From positions 2,852,001 through 2,916,000 of the forward strand of contig JAUKUA010000007.1 in assembly GCA_030549175.1 (NCBI GenBank): 64,000 bases of DNA, in the 5' to 3' direction. Shown here piece by piece: positions 12,779-28,840 of the stretch (its first letter is position 1; the number at the start of each line of letters is the position of its first letter). The DNA is from Lasiosphaeris hirsuta. Its lineage: Eukaryota > Ascomycota > Sordariomycetes > Sordariales > Lasiosphaeriaceae. The notes under the pieces are model-generated. The model was not told where the DNA came from. It searched no databases and saw only the letters and a program-made list of their open reading frames with translations. Made by a program: the position numbers and the translations under genes.

Positions 12779-14564
12779 ATGCAGTTCTTCAGGCGGAAGT
12801 CGGCTGCTGTCGCCAGTGAGACACCTTCGTCTAAGCCCAATGCCTCGCACGACCCGTCTCCGGCCCCCTTGGTGGCTGATCAAAAGATCACCTTTATTGC
12901 CGTCGTGCTCGGTATCGTTGCCAGCATTGGTGGCTTCATGTTCGGCTATGTCGGGTATGTATTCCCAGTCCCCCAAACACCGCGTGCACTGCGAGTCGTT
13001 GAACCACCGCTAACCCCCACCTAGTGGCCAGATCTCAGGCTTCTTCGCCATGGAAGACTACGGCCGCCGCTTTGGCGTGTGGGATGAGTCCACGAACGAA
13101 TGGGCCTTCAACCCTGCTCGTAACGGCGCCATTGTCGGCTTGCTCTCGGCTGGCTGCCTCGTCGGTTCCCTGGTTGCCGGCAGAATCGCTGATACTATGG
13201 GTCGTCGTATCGCTATCTCGGTGTCGTCTCTCTTCACTATGATCGGTACCATCATTGAAATCTCATCGCAAACCTCCTGGGTCCAATACGCCATTGGCCG
13301 TCTGGTCACCGGCTTTGGCATCGGCTCCCTCTCTGTGCTCGTCCCCATGTACCAGTCCGAGTCCAGCCCCGCCATCATCCGCGGTGTCCTCATCTCAACC
13401 TACCAGCTTTTCATCACGCTTGGCATCTGGGTAGCGGAAATGGTCAACTTTGGCACTCACGAGATGGAGGGGTCGGCTTCGTGGCGTATCCCCAGCGGCC
13501 TTATGTTCCTTTGGGCCCTGATCCTTGGTGGCGGTATCCTATTTTTGCCCGAGTCGCCCCGCTACGCCTATCGCACCGGTAACGAAGAGGAGGCTCGCCG
13601 GACCATTGCTAGACTTGCCGGTCTCAACATCGATGCCCCCTCTATCAATCTCCAGATTAACGAGATCCGCGAGAAGCTGGATGAGGAGAGGGCTGGCGCC
13701 GAGACTAAGTGGTGGGAGATCTTTACCGGCCCCCGCATGCTGTACCGCACTCTGCTTGGCGTCGTTCTTCAGGTCAGTGTTCCCCTACATTTGCCTCGTT
13801 CAGGTATCATGGCGCTAACTCATAAACAGACTGGACAACAGCTGACGGGAGTCAACTTCTTCTTCTACTATGGAACCACCATCTTCAAGTCCACCGGTCT
13901 CAGCGACAGTTATGTCACACAGATCATCCTGGGCTCCGTCAACGTCTTTTGCACTTTCGGTGGTCTGTGGGTTGCCAAAAACTGTGGCCGGAGAAATGCC
14001 CTCATGATTGGCGCTGCCTGGATGATGATGTGCTTCCTGGTATACTCGTTCGTTGGCCGCTTCGTTCTCGACCCCACCAACCCGGCCAACACCCCGGGCG
14101 CGGGAGCCGTCCTTGTCACCTTCTCATGTCTATTCATCGTGGCGTTTGCTACCACGTGGGGCCCTCTCGTCTGGGCTGTCGTTGCTGAGCTTTACCCGGC
14201 CAGATACCGTGCCCCGGCCATGGCGATCGCAACCGCAAGCAACTGGTTCTGGAACTTCATGATGAGTTTCTTTACACGCTTTATTACGGACTCGATCGGC
14301 TATCTCTATGGACTGGTGTTTGCCGGCTGCTGTGGCGCCCTCGTCCTCATCGTCTTCTTCTTTGTCATTGAGAGCAAGGATCGGACTCTCGAGGAGATTG
14401 ATACCATGTACCTGTTGAGGGTCAGCCCCATCAGCAGCGGCAAGTGGCGCCCGGAGAATGAGAATGCTGTAAATACTGCAAAGGGCTCAGCCACCAGCAG
14501 CGGCAGAGACTCGCCTCAGGACTCGGACCGGGCCGATCACATCGAGAAGGGCGTGGTGGTATAA
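12779..14564 (+). CDS. MFS hexose transporter, RCO-3-like
   Basis: Plasma-membrane sugar transporter or sensor of the major facilitator superfamily, with 12 predicted membrane helices. There are three exons: 12779-12954, 13025-13772 and 13830-14564, encoding 552 residues (usual length). Sugar-porter signatures are in order: FGYVGGQISGFFAMEDY in helix 1, GRIADTMGRR, GRLVTGFGIGSLSVLVPMY, the PESPRY motif before the central loop, GQQLTGVNFFFYYGT in helix 7, and ELYPARYRAPAMA. The short N-terminus (MQFFRRKS, then Ser/Pro-rich) and the overall pattern resemble Neurospora RCO-3 and related glucose transporter/sensors; this subfamily call is my inference. The second intron (57 nt) is a multiple of three and has no stop, so keeping it would insert 19 residues before helix 7. 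Confidence 0.92.
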
Positions 14565-15652
14565 AGGGACAGCAGGTGATCGTTCGATCGTTCGACGGTC
14601 CAGCGTCGTCTGGGCCTTCAACTGTTTGCATCATTCTCTACAGGGTTTTATGGGCTCAAGATGGGTTCAGCGCAAAGCGAGTGTACGATATGCTTGAGGT
14701 TAATATCCAAGGGTTTGCCTTTTTGTTTCTGGCAGGGGAAAAAAAGGTCATGTGTATCAAGGGGCGGGGGTGGTATTATTAAGGCATAGGAAGTTTAATA
14801 TGATGAATCGGTGAGCCAAATCTCGATTTTTTGGGACGCACCTGGTTGTGTAGGACGCATGGGAAATTGATGATTGAGATATTGAAATAGTCAGGCTTAA
14901 GGCAGCAGGCAAGAGCCCAACATTTCTGCTCTCTTATCTATGTTGGCATTCCTGCAGGAAGAAAAGAGTGAGATTTTTTAGGTCCGCCACCCAGGGTTCC
15001 TGGCTTACTTTGCTCTTATTTTGGTGAGTAGTGGATCCTGCTTGTCATGATGCTCAAAGGTAGCGCTTCGGATCCGGGAAGCCGTGGCTGTTTACAGAGT
15101 TTCTTGAAACGCTTGGATATTCTGGTCCCGCAGCTAGTTTCGCTGTGCTCTCTCTACTGTCCCCACCGATCTCCCCATGCTTATATTCTGACTGGACTTT
15201 GTGAGAAGCGTGCCTGCCTCGGATATCCATTCGTGTGGGGTTTGACCCGATTCTGCAATAGCCAAGTGAGGATTCCCTGCTCTGCTGCGCTTGCTTCCCC
15301 TGCTTCCCCGGCTTCCCCTGATCTGCCCCCTTTTGTTGTCCCTCGTGTGCATAGAAGCTGCGGGTTCCTTGGGGTTCCTTGCAGAGCTGATCCGACTAAA
15401 CTAAATAGAGCCCGCGTTCCCAATCGCCCTTCTCTCTCTCGGGCCACACGCTCAATCCGGCGTTCCTATTCCTATATATCCACCCTAAGAAGATTCTTTT
15501 CTCCTTCCCACCCTCACCTCCTGGGACGTCTTGGCTCCAAGGCGCGACCTCCTCCGTCCTCCTCTCTGATTCGGTTCCGGGCCGACGAGACGAGCCCCAA
15601 GCCAACAAGGCAAGGGCCCAGAGCACAAGAAAAGGACGGATACAAAGACAGG
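14565..15652. promoter_or_regulatory. Upstream region of amino-acid permease
   Basis: No separate gene is seen. The last 600 nt are pyrimidine-rich, with repeated CTTCCCC blocks near 15293-15320, as expected of a fungal promoter and leader. The permease frame is open back to an ATG at 15047, but the composition (many Cys, Arg, Pro and Ser, with no family resemblance) argues that this is leader, not protein. Confidence 0.5.
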
Positions 15653-17323
15653 ATGATGGAGAAGCATTCGGACCAAGGCGGCACCGAAAAGGGCCAACGC
15701 ACCAAGTCCGTGTCGACGCCAGAATCGGCCGGCGTCGGCAACGTTAAACTGCAGCGCGGCCTGTCAGGACGCCACCTCAATTTTATCGCCATTGGCGGTA
15801 CCATCGGCACGGGGTTTTTCCTAGGCAACGGGGCCGCGTTGGTCAAGGCTGGCCCGCTTGGCTCCTTGCTCTCGTACCTATTTGTCGGTACTATCCTATG
15901 GTCCGTCATGGTATCGCTCGGCGAGATGGCCACGTACATCCCGACGACGGGTGCCTTTTCGGCATACGCGACGAGGTATCTGGATCCTTCGTTGGGGTTT
16001 GCGGTCGGCTGGTTGTACTGGTTTAGCTGTATGTTCCCCACGCCGGCCGAACGGGGCTCGAACAGGGCGTGATATATCGACAGGCCATCTAATGTGAACG
16101 TCTCTTGAATTTTAGGGGCCATAACGTACGCGCTCTCGCTCACATCGGCTGGGCTGATTATCCAATACTGGAATGCCGACTTCAATATCGGCATCATCAT
16201 GGCGATATTCTGGGCCGTTTTTACGGCCGTAAACTTTTTACCCGTGCGCATCTACGGGGAGCTGGAAATGTGGCTCTCGAGTCTTAAGGTGGTCACTATC
16301 ATTGGATTCCTTATATTCGGCATGTGTATGGCTGGCGGCGTGGGCAAGGAAGGTAAGCTCGGCTTCACCTACTGGCAAGACCCCGGGCCGTTCGCCGAAT
16401 ACCTGGTGCCTGGCGCTGTCGGCAAGTTTGTCGGCTTCTGGGCTGTGCTTATCCAGGCCTCCTTCGCCTACCAGGGCGCCGAGCTCGTCGGAGTCGGCGC
16501 CGGCGAGGCACGCAACCCGCGGAAGACGGTCCCGCGCGCCATCAAGACTACCTTCTGGGGCATCATGTTCCTCTTCGTTGCCACCATATTCCTACTAGGT
16601 ATGATCGTCCCCTCGAACGACACCAATCTGATGAGCGATGCGTCCAACGCCTCCGCTTCACCGCTCGTTATCGCTGCGAAACGCGCCGGCGTGAAAATCC
16701 TCCCCGACATCATCAACACCGTTCTACTGACGGCGGTCCTTTCCGCCGCCAACTCCAACGTATACTCTGGCAGCCGCATCCTCGTCGCGCTCGCCGATGA
16801 AGGCCAGGCGCCCGCCATCTTCAAGAAGACGGACGCGCGTGGCATCCCGACCTTCAGCGTGGCCTTGACGGCCGCCTTCGGCCTGCTCGCCTTCCTCAAC
16901 CTCTCGTCCGAGGGCGGCCGTGTCTTCAATTGGCTCCTCAACATCAGCGGTGTCGCAGGGCTGATCACTTGGGGGTCGACATGCGCCTCGTTCATCGGCT
17001 TCATGCGCGCCTTGAAGGCACAGGGCATCTCGCGCGAGTACCTGCCGTACGTGTCGCTGTGGCAGCCGTACACAGCCTGGTACGGCGTCTTCTTTTCCGC
17101 GCTAGTGGCGCTGACGCAGGGCTTTACCGTCTTCATCAGCTGGACGACGAGCGACTTCTTTGCAGCGTACATCAGTCTGATCCTGTTTATCGCGCTGTGG
17201 GTCGGACACAAGCTTGTGTTCCGGCAGAATTTTGTCGACCCGTATATGGCGGATCTGGTGAGAGGAAGGTATAGTGAGGAGGGTGATGAGTTAAGGCCAG
17301 GAGAGCGGTCGGAGAAGTTGTAA
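15653..17323 (+). CDS. Amino-acid permease, YAT/AAT family
   Basis: Plasma-membrane proton-coupled amino-acid permease of the fungal YAT group (Gap1/INDA1/proline-permease relatives). There are two exons, 15653-16028 and 16116-17323, giving 527 residues; the 87-nt intron starts GTATGT. An alternative ATG lies one codon later. The cytosolic N-terminus ends in LQRGLSGRHLNFIAIGGTIG, and the signature GTIGTGFFLGNGAALVKAGP forms the substrate-binding start of helix 1. Later markers include SLGEMATYIPTTGAF, the QASFAYQGAELVGVGAGEA segment of helix 6, SAANSNVYSGSR and a YLPYVSLWQPYTAWYG loop. The C-terminus ends DPYMADLVRGRYSEEGDEL, short but normal. Which amino acids it carries cannot be told from sequence. 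It is convergent with rvt, whose stop is 209 nt away. Confidence 0.92.
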
Positions 17324-17532
17324 GATGCCTGTCATATCATTTGTTGTGTGATGCCTGACAAGGATTTTTGCGGCGTGATACCTGGTAAGGGTGGGTAGCG
17401 ATATGGGTTCTGGCAGAAATAGAGCGGCTTCATTCTCATGGGTGTTACTTGGGTCTGATGTTTTGTGTAAATGGCACCATAAAATACATGAAACCACGAC
17501 GCCCACCATCCTCACTGAGGCTGCCAGACCAC

Positions 17533-20529
17533 TTACAGAACCATCTGCCACGTCACTTTCTTCCCCCTCATCATGGACAAGACGCCGACAGGCAGGAATT
17601 GCTTATCCACCAAGCTCAGCCCACCGAAGCCCTCGAGCAGCTCCTCGGCGTACAGCTGTAAGAACCACTTCTTCTCCTCGTCCAACACCACCGAACCACT
17701 CAGCTCGCGTAATCCAGACTGGACCTCTTTGCTCAACACAATCTTCTCGGTCTCTGGGGTGGACTGCAGCTCTGCGTACGTCCTGGTAAAAGCGGCATCA
17801 GTCCTTTCACGGAATCGGCAGTACTCATCAAGCGGCATGAATGGCTCGTCTTTGTCGATCTTGGCGTCGCTCGTGGGATAGATATGGAGCAGCCGTCGGC
17901 GGAGGGCGGACTCGCTCTCCGCCTCGAAGGTTTTCTTGGCCGAGAGCCAGTCCTCGCGCTCACGCTTGAGGAAGCCGTTGGTGATGTCGTCGGGCGTTTT
18001 CCTCAGGTTGTTGCGCACGAGGAACAGGGAGACGAAGGGGTTTCGAAGGCCTAAGCCGCCGAGGTGCTCAGGCAGGAAGATGAATGCGTCGGGCAGGTCC
18101 GCAACCTGGAAGCGCGATGCGATCATGGATTTGACTGTATCCGGTTAGTATTCGGGATGGGGCTGGTCCAGCAATGACTCGGCATGTAAAGGGGGTGATA
18201 CTTACGATGTTCGACCACATCTCCGCCATTCCCATTCGAGCCAGGGAAAAGCCTCTTGAGCATCTTCGAGTACGTGTCCAGCACCGCCTCAATATGCTCC
18301 CGCCCAAAGCAATACGCCGGCTCTCCGAATGTGTGGCTGAAAAACCGGCCGATGCAAGAATTCCAGGTCTGTACCCATGAAAGCACACTCTTTGAGCTGT
18401 TAAGCTGCTTCTCGAGCTGGTCCACGTGGGCCTTGACGAGCGCTTGGTCGATAACCCACTTCCCGGAGTCGGAATCAAGCCGTAGGAAGCCGATGACCAC
18501 AGGCCCTTGGGGCAAGATCTTGGCAGTCTTCGCATCGGCTTTGCCGCTCCCGGGGAGATAGACGGAGCCCGTCTTGCTCCTGTTGAAGTCCAGGCCAAAA
18601 ACCTTGGCAAACGACTGCATACAAGTCCACGCCTGTGCGCTCCTCTCTGGCTCACCACAGATCCAAATGTCGTCGTGTAGTCGGTACAGGAGAATTCCTG
18701 TCTGCCTGTTGACAGCAAGGTCCATGAAGAAAAGCACCAGCTCGCCAATGAACTTTTCCGATGCGTGGGCCATCGGTACGCCGCGTTTCCGGGTTCGAGG
18801 GCCCAGCTGCGGCCGGTCATCGGACGCGGCGTCGAGATTCAGGGGGGCCTCGAGATACTTGCGGAAGAAGGAGACCCAATCCTCACCGAAGCCTGCATAC
18901 TCCAGAACCGAGTAGATGGTACTGTGTGAGATGCTGGTTGCGTACCTTTGGGATTTGTGAGAACATTACATGTTAATGTTGAGAAGCGAGGGGGTCAAAG
19001 TCTTACCACTGGAGGTCGGTCTGAACAAGGGCAACACCATTGGCAGCCTCAGCCCGGGAATTGTATGTCTTGCCACGAAGACGATGGATGATCAGCTCCG
19101 TCGTCAGCTGACGCAACAATTTTTGTTTAATCCCGGATTTTTTCGGTGGTGCTTCCTTCGGCTGTGATGAGCGTTTGTTCCGCTTCGACTGCCTTACAAC
19201 GTAATCATCATCGTCATCAGAATAATCATCATTCCTGTCTTCCCCGTCGTAATTATAGTCACCATCAAACAGCGCCGTCTCACTACCGGGAAGCTGCGAT
19301 AGAAAGAAAGTATCAAAGTATGATGACCTTCGGTGTTGTTCGACCGTCGTTGGGGACCTGTACCCGGTGAGGAAGTACTGACGTCGATTTAGGTCTTCTT
19401 GAGACGGAGCTCTGTGGCCGTCTAGGTCTCGGGTGCACACTTGCTTCATGAATTCTACTAGAATTGGCTTGAGAATGTTGCACAATCTGATGCCAATGAA
19501 CTGCACGAATATCATCTGCAAGATGTCATCGTCGGCCCAGATACGGTATTTCCCATTTAGGCCAGCGCGCGGCATCACACGAATGCCATCCTTCCCAGCG
19601 TCCCAGTGCCTGTATCCGCCCCATTAGTTCCGAGTTCCTTTTCATGCTGGGGTAGGGTGAGGAATACGCACCACTGTTTCAAATCCGAATATCTCATGTT
19701 GAGCACATCAGAAATCTCAACCTTGGCTACATCGCTCTCTAAGAAGTCACGCAGAATTGCTTGCTTCTCGTCGCTGAGGATATCTTCTGTCAACAGGCCC
19801 TTGATGCAGTTCGTAAGAGACTCATCGTCAAAGGGCGCGGTCTCATTCATGAGATCCTCGCTAGCCTCAGCTATGTCGTCACGTAGCTTCTCCAGGGCCG
19901 TTTGGCTCTCCTCGTCGGGGAACAAGTTGTCGAGAAAGCTGCGGATCTCGGAGTCACTTGTCTCACGAGGCTCGAAGACGACGGCCTCAAATTTGTCGAC
20001 AAGCTGACCCAGTCTTTGGCGTTGACGCTCGACAACGACCTCGAAGGCATCCTCGCCCGCTTCAGTGGCAAGGTTTGCCGAGGGGGTCGAAGACAACTGG
20101 TTCATCTCCATCCACTCTGTGGACTGTGTTAGCATGGGAAACAGGGAGGGCTTGAGCGGACATGCCAGTCAGGAGACGGGAGTAAAGATGGGCCATATCC
20201 AGCTTCCGGCTCTGGATATCAAGCTTTGTCCGGAGACGGCCATCGAAGCTGGCCAGCTTGGACGTTGGCACCGAGGCGTCGTATCTTGATTGAGTCAACC
20301 AACGCTCGATATTGGTGAGAGAGCCATCTTTTGCAGCACCCGGGGACAGCTCTTTGAATGCCTCGAGGAGACACTCGAGCCGGTCCCGCTGGTCAGCAGC
20401 AGCATCGGCCTTGTTGAGGTAGTTGCGCTTGCGAGTCTCGTAGGAGTTACGGCGAGACTCAAGCTCACGGATCTTTGTCAAGGTGATACTCTGGAGAGTT
20501 TTGGACAAGACGGATGTTGGAGTGGCCAT
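17533..20529 (-). CDS. rvt: rvt: cellular reverse-transcriptase-related protein
   Basis: Five exons: 20529-20166, 20116-19672, 19609-19007, 18945-18206 and 18134-17533, giving 917 residues. The first intron appears to be GC-AG (49 nt); the other three are GT-AG. An N-terminal helical region (about residues 18-64, RELESRRNSYETRKRNYL) is probably coiled coil. The conserved LNGKYRIWADDDILQMIF precedes a hydrophilic acidic-then-basic insertion at about 383-430. The polymerase core follows: motif A VQTDLQWY (Asp468), motif B RKRGVPMAHASEKF (about 524-536), motif C YRLHDDIW (Asp562-Asp563), then FGLDFNRSKTG and GFLRLD. The C-terminal part contains EHLGGLGLRNPFVS. The intron-rich single gene, LHDD box, insertion loop and coiled coil match the rvt class described by Gladyshev and Arkhipova, not a retrotransposon: no gag, endonuclease, RNase H or integrase is present. 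Purified Neurospora RVT polymerises NTPs and dNTPs; its cellular role is unsettled. The catalytic aspartates are all present. Confidence 0.9.
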
Positions 20530-26263
<5,734 letters not shown>

Positions 26264-27146
26264 GTTATGATTTGCCAGATGAGTTTCAGTTAAGGCGGCT
26301 GGTAGGTTGGAAGTTGGAGGGATTGGAGTGCAGATAGATCATGAATGGGGAGGTGAGGGATACGGACGGGTTCTAAAAGTAGGTCTGTCTGGAAAAAGAG
26401 GTTGGTGGGCAAGAGCAAAATAAAAAAAAGCATAGGTGTTTTGCGATGTGAATACCCTAGGTATTGGTAGTAGAGTGTTAAGAGTTTCATCAAATCTCCA
26501 TGTGAGTGAGAACAGTGTTGAAGGGGTCTATTCTCATGTAATGTTCAGGCTTGGCTATTCGCTGTTTGGCATTTGCTTGGGCATTACTAAGATCACTGGG
26601 CTGCTGAGGTTGGCAAAGACCATCACCATGTTTTACCATCATCACCATCGTCTTCGTGAGTCCTTGTCTGCTACCAACTTCTACCAATACGAGACGATTA
26701 GTAATATCTTTCTTTTTTTTGGTGCCCGATTGCATTGGCGTATATCTGTATCTGTAATTTCCCAGATGTCGCTGTAATGGGACAGGCACCCTTTCTATAT
26801 AATGTCCTTTTTCTGGTGTTAATTCTAGTCATTATTCTGTCCGACTGGTATTTAATGCCACCTCGTTGATCAAAACACCATGTACGACCATACCTACTGG
26901 ATAAGTCATGGTCCTGTTTCTACATAACTGGGGCTTATCCACTACCCCACACCTTCCCACCTGCAATCACCCCTCACAATCGCTCCGCTGTAGCACCTGT
27001 TCCTTCCATCGCCAACAAGCAAGCGAAGCAATCGCCCTACAACACCTGTTCCTTCCGTCGTCAACAAGAAAGCGAGCCCTACTCCTTACAGTCGCCCTAG
27101 GTGCACGCACATTCTATATTCATCATCATCAAAGCCATCCGCCCAC
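26264..27146. other. Intergenic, 3' of AROM
   Basis: AROM trailer sequence followed by noncoding DNA with CACC and CAT-rich runs. No gene or RNA is seen. Confidence 0.5.
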
Positions 27147-28072
27147 ATGGCTGACAAGAGAGCAATCGCCCAGCTCGATCGGCTGTCTCTCTACCCGGTA
27201 ACGCCTCCAGATACAGCATCCCCTAACTCCTCCACACCGTCTGCGAGCTTCCCGGTCTCAGGCGTCGATAAGATTATCGCCGAAATTCGCAATCGCATCT
27301 GTGGCCGAGTCCAAGTCGAAGAGGAGTGGTGGTGCATCAAATTTTGCTCGGGGCATATTCCAAAAAGGAAGCGTCAGGGTCAAGAATAAGGATGGTTCCC
27401 ATGACCGGACGGGTCATGGATGCACGATGATGCGACAGAACTTGGTGTCATTCTGGAGGTCTCACATTCGCAAGAACGCCAAGATTTGCCGTTCCTAGCA
27501 GACTTTTACATTTCAAGTTCTAATGGGTTGACCCAGATGGTCATCGGGCTTGACCTTGAGTACCGGAAGAACAAGGGAAAAGAAGCAAGAGTTATAGTAT
27601 GGCGACCAAAACAGACCAAGAAAAATGGAAAAACGATACTTGAGACAAAGAAGACCTTCGAGGGTTAGGCATCTTTCGGAACGCAGATAGGAGTTTGGCC
27701 AATGGGAAACGGATCCTCCGGATTTGGTTGAAGGATTTCGGTAATAAGCTTGATTGTCCCGGAATCCAAAAGGTCCAGGGGGCGATTACTATCTCCTTTG
27801 CTCAGTTATATGAGATGGTACGGAGGGGCGAGGCTTCTGATTAGAAACGGAAGCGGAGGTGGGGGCCGGATGAGGTCCTCGCAGGTAGAAGTAAGAAGCC
27901 GATGGTCTGCCCGTCGCCAAAGAGACTTATAACCTCAGATAAGGAACTGTTCGGGGTAGCCGAAGAAGAAGTCGAGAAGTAACTCAGCGATCAGGATAGA
28001 GACTATATCCCAAAGTTAGATTATATCTTGGGTAATGGCGAAGATAGAGGTTGTAGATCTAATAGACCTTAA
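27147..28072 (+). pseudogene. Decayed multicopy fungal unknown-family gene
   Basis: The start MADKRAIAQLDRLSLYPVTP followed by VDKIIAEIRNRI and EEEWWCIKF matches the N-terminus of an uncharacterised multicopy ascomycete family. A large internal segment is missing. After 27420 a second frame carries LGVILEVSHSQERQDLPFLA, TQMVIGLDLEYRKNKGKEAR and VIVWRPKQTK. A third frame from 27670 reads FRNADRSLANGKRILRIWLK, ITISFAQLYEMVRRGEA, stop (TAG, 27842-27844), KRKRRWGPDEVLAGRSKK, ITSDKELFGVAEEEVEK, stop (TAA, 27980-27982), and continues LSDQDRDYIPKLDYILGNG to about 28072. With at least two frameshifts, two stops and a deletion the copy is dead. Family function is unknown. Confidence 0.7.
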
Positions 28073-28235
28073 TACGCTTAGACTAAGATTTCGTGCATGG
28101 TCTCAGTTGTATCCCATTTTCCGGGCTTTGTATACCGTTTTCTGGGCTCCCGAGCTTCCACATTCGGCATACTTTGTACATAAGAGAAGGACTCATTAAC
28201 GATATTATCCCGAACATCTGGAGTAACGTCTCCGT

Positions 28236-28285
28236 AGACTAGTAGTTGGGTCGGTGACGACCAGTGAATCCCTGCTGCTGTATGT
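28236..28285 (+). pseudogene. Truncated 5S rRNA (3' part only)
   Basis: Fifty nucleotides from AGACTAGTAGTTGGGTCGGT to the terminal TGTATGT match the 3' part of the 5S gene at 40574-40692 at all but about three positions. A T-rich tract (TCTTTTT) follows, as after a Pol III gene. Upstream of 28236 nothing resembles the 5' half of 5S, so the internal promoter is lost and the copy should be inactive. Confidence 0.85.
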
Positions 28286-28815
28286 TCTTTTTGGGTATTT
28301 TATTCCCTTTTGCTCCCTTTTTTGCGTCTCAAGGGTTCGAGGTCCATTCGATATCCATCGGCTCTAATCTCAAAGTCGCCTCTATCAATGAGCTATGCCC
28401 CATGAAACAAAACGCACAAACTAGCATCAGGTCCATGCTCCCTTTCCGCCTCACCTTGTTATCTAGCAGCTCAAGACCATGTCGGGGCGGGCGGGACCGA
28501 GTCAGTGATGGGCCCGTGTTACTGGCCCCCCCTCCCCCTTTCCTCCTCCCTAGTTGTCAGTGGCTTTGTGGGAGAGATTGAGGCTGCGGGCTATATGAAC
28601 TTTAGCGTGTTTGGGAACGGCTTCCCCGTCCTCACGGACCATTGCCACGTTTTTTTTGTTTCAACGGGGGAGGACGGGGCCGGGGCGTGGGAGTGCCCAC
28701 GCTAGAATGAATCGACGACGGTGGATGAGTGGAGGTGTTTCCCACGTGTGGATTTCCGGGGAAGAGGGTGGTGTCCGTGGGGGTATTGTGTGTCGTTGCG
28801 AATGGGAATGGGTAG

Positions 28816-28840
28816 TTTTTTTTTTTTTTTTTTTTTTTTT
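28816..28840. repeat. T25 homopolymer
   Basis: Twenty-five uninterrupted T on the plus strand (A on the minus). It could be the poly(A) trace of an old minus-strand retroposed insertion or simple slippage. No element body is recognisable beside it. Confidence 0.8.

Noticed and set aside
15047..15652. In-frame 202-codon N-terminal extension of the permease
   Set aside because: The composition is Ser/Pro/Arg/Cys-rich and unlike any permease N-terminus, the DNA is pyrimidine-rich like a leader, and the ATG at 15653 gives the normal family length.
17533..20529. Retrotransposon reverse transcriptase
   Set aside because: The gene has four introns, no gag, endonuclease, RNase H or integrase, no terminal repeats, and rvt-specific sequence features.
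28236..28285. 3' end of a LINE or SINE shared with 40.6 kb
   Set aside because: The shared sequence is the 3' part of 5S rRNA. The 40.6 kb copy is a full 5S gene with terminator.
28325..28345. GGTTCGAGGTCC as a tRNA B-box
   Set aside because: No A-box at the right distance and no acceptor-stem pairing around it.
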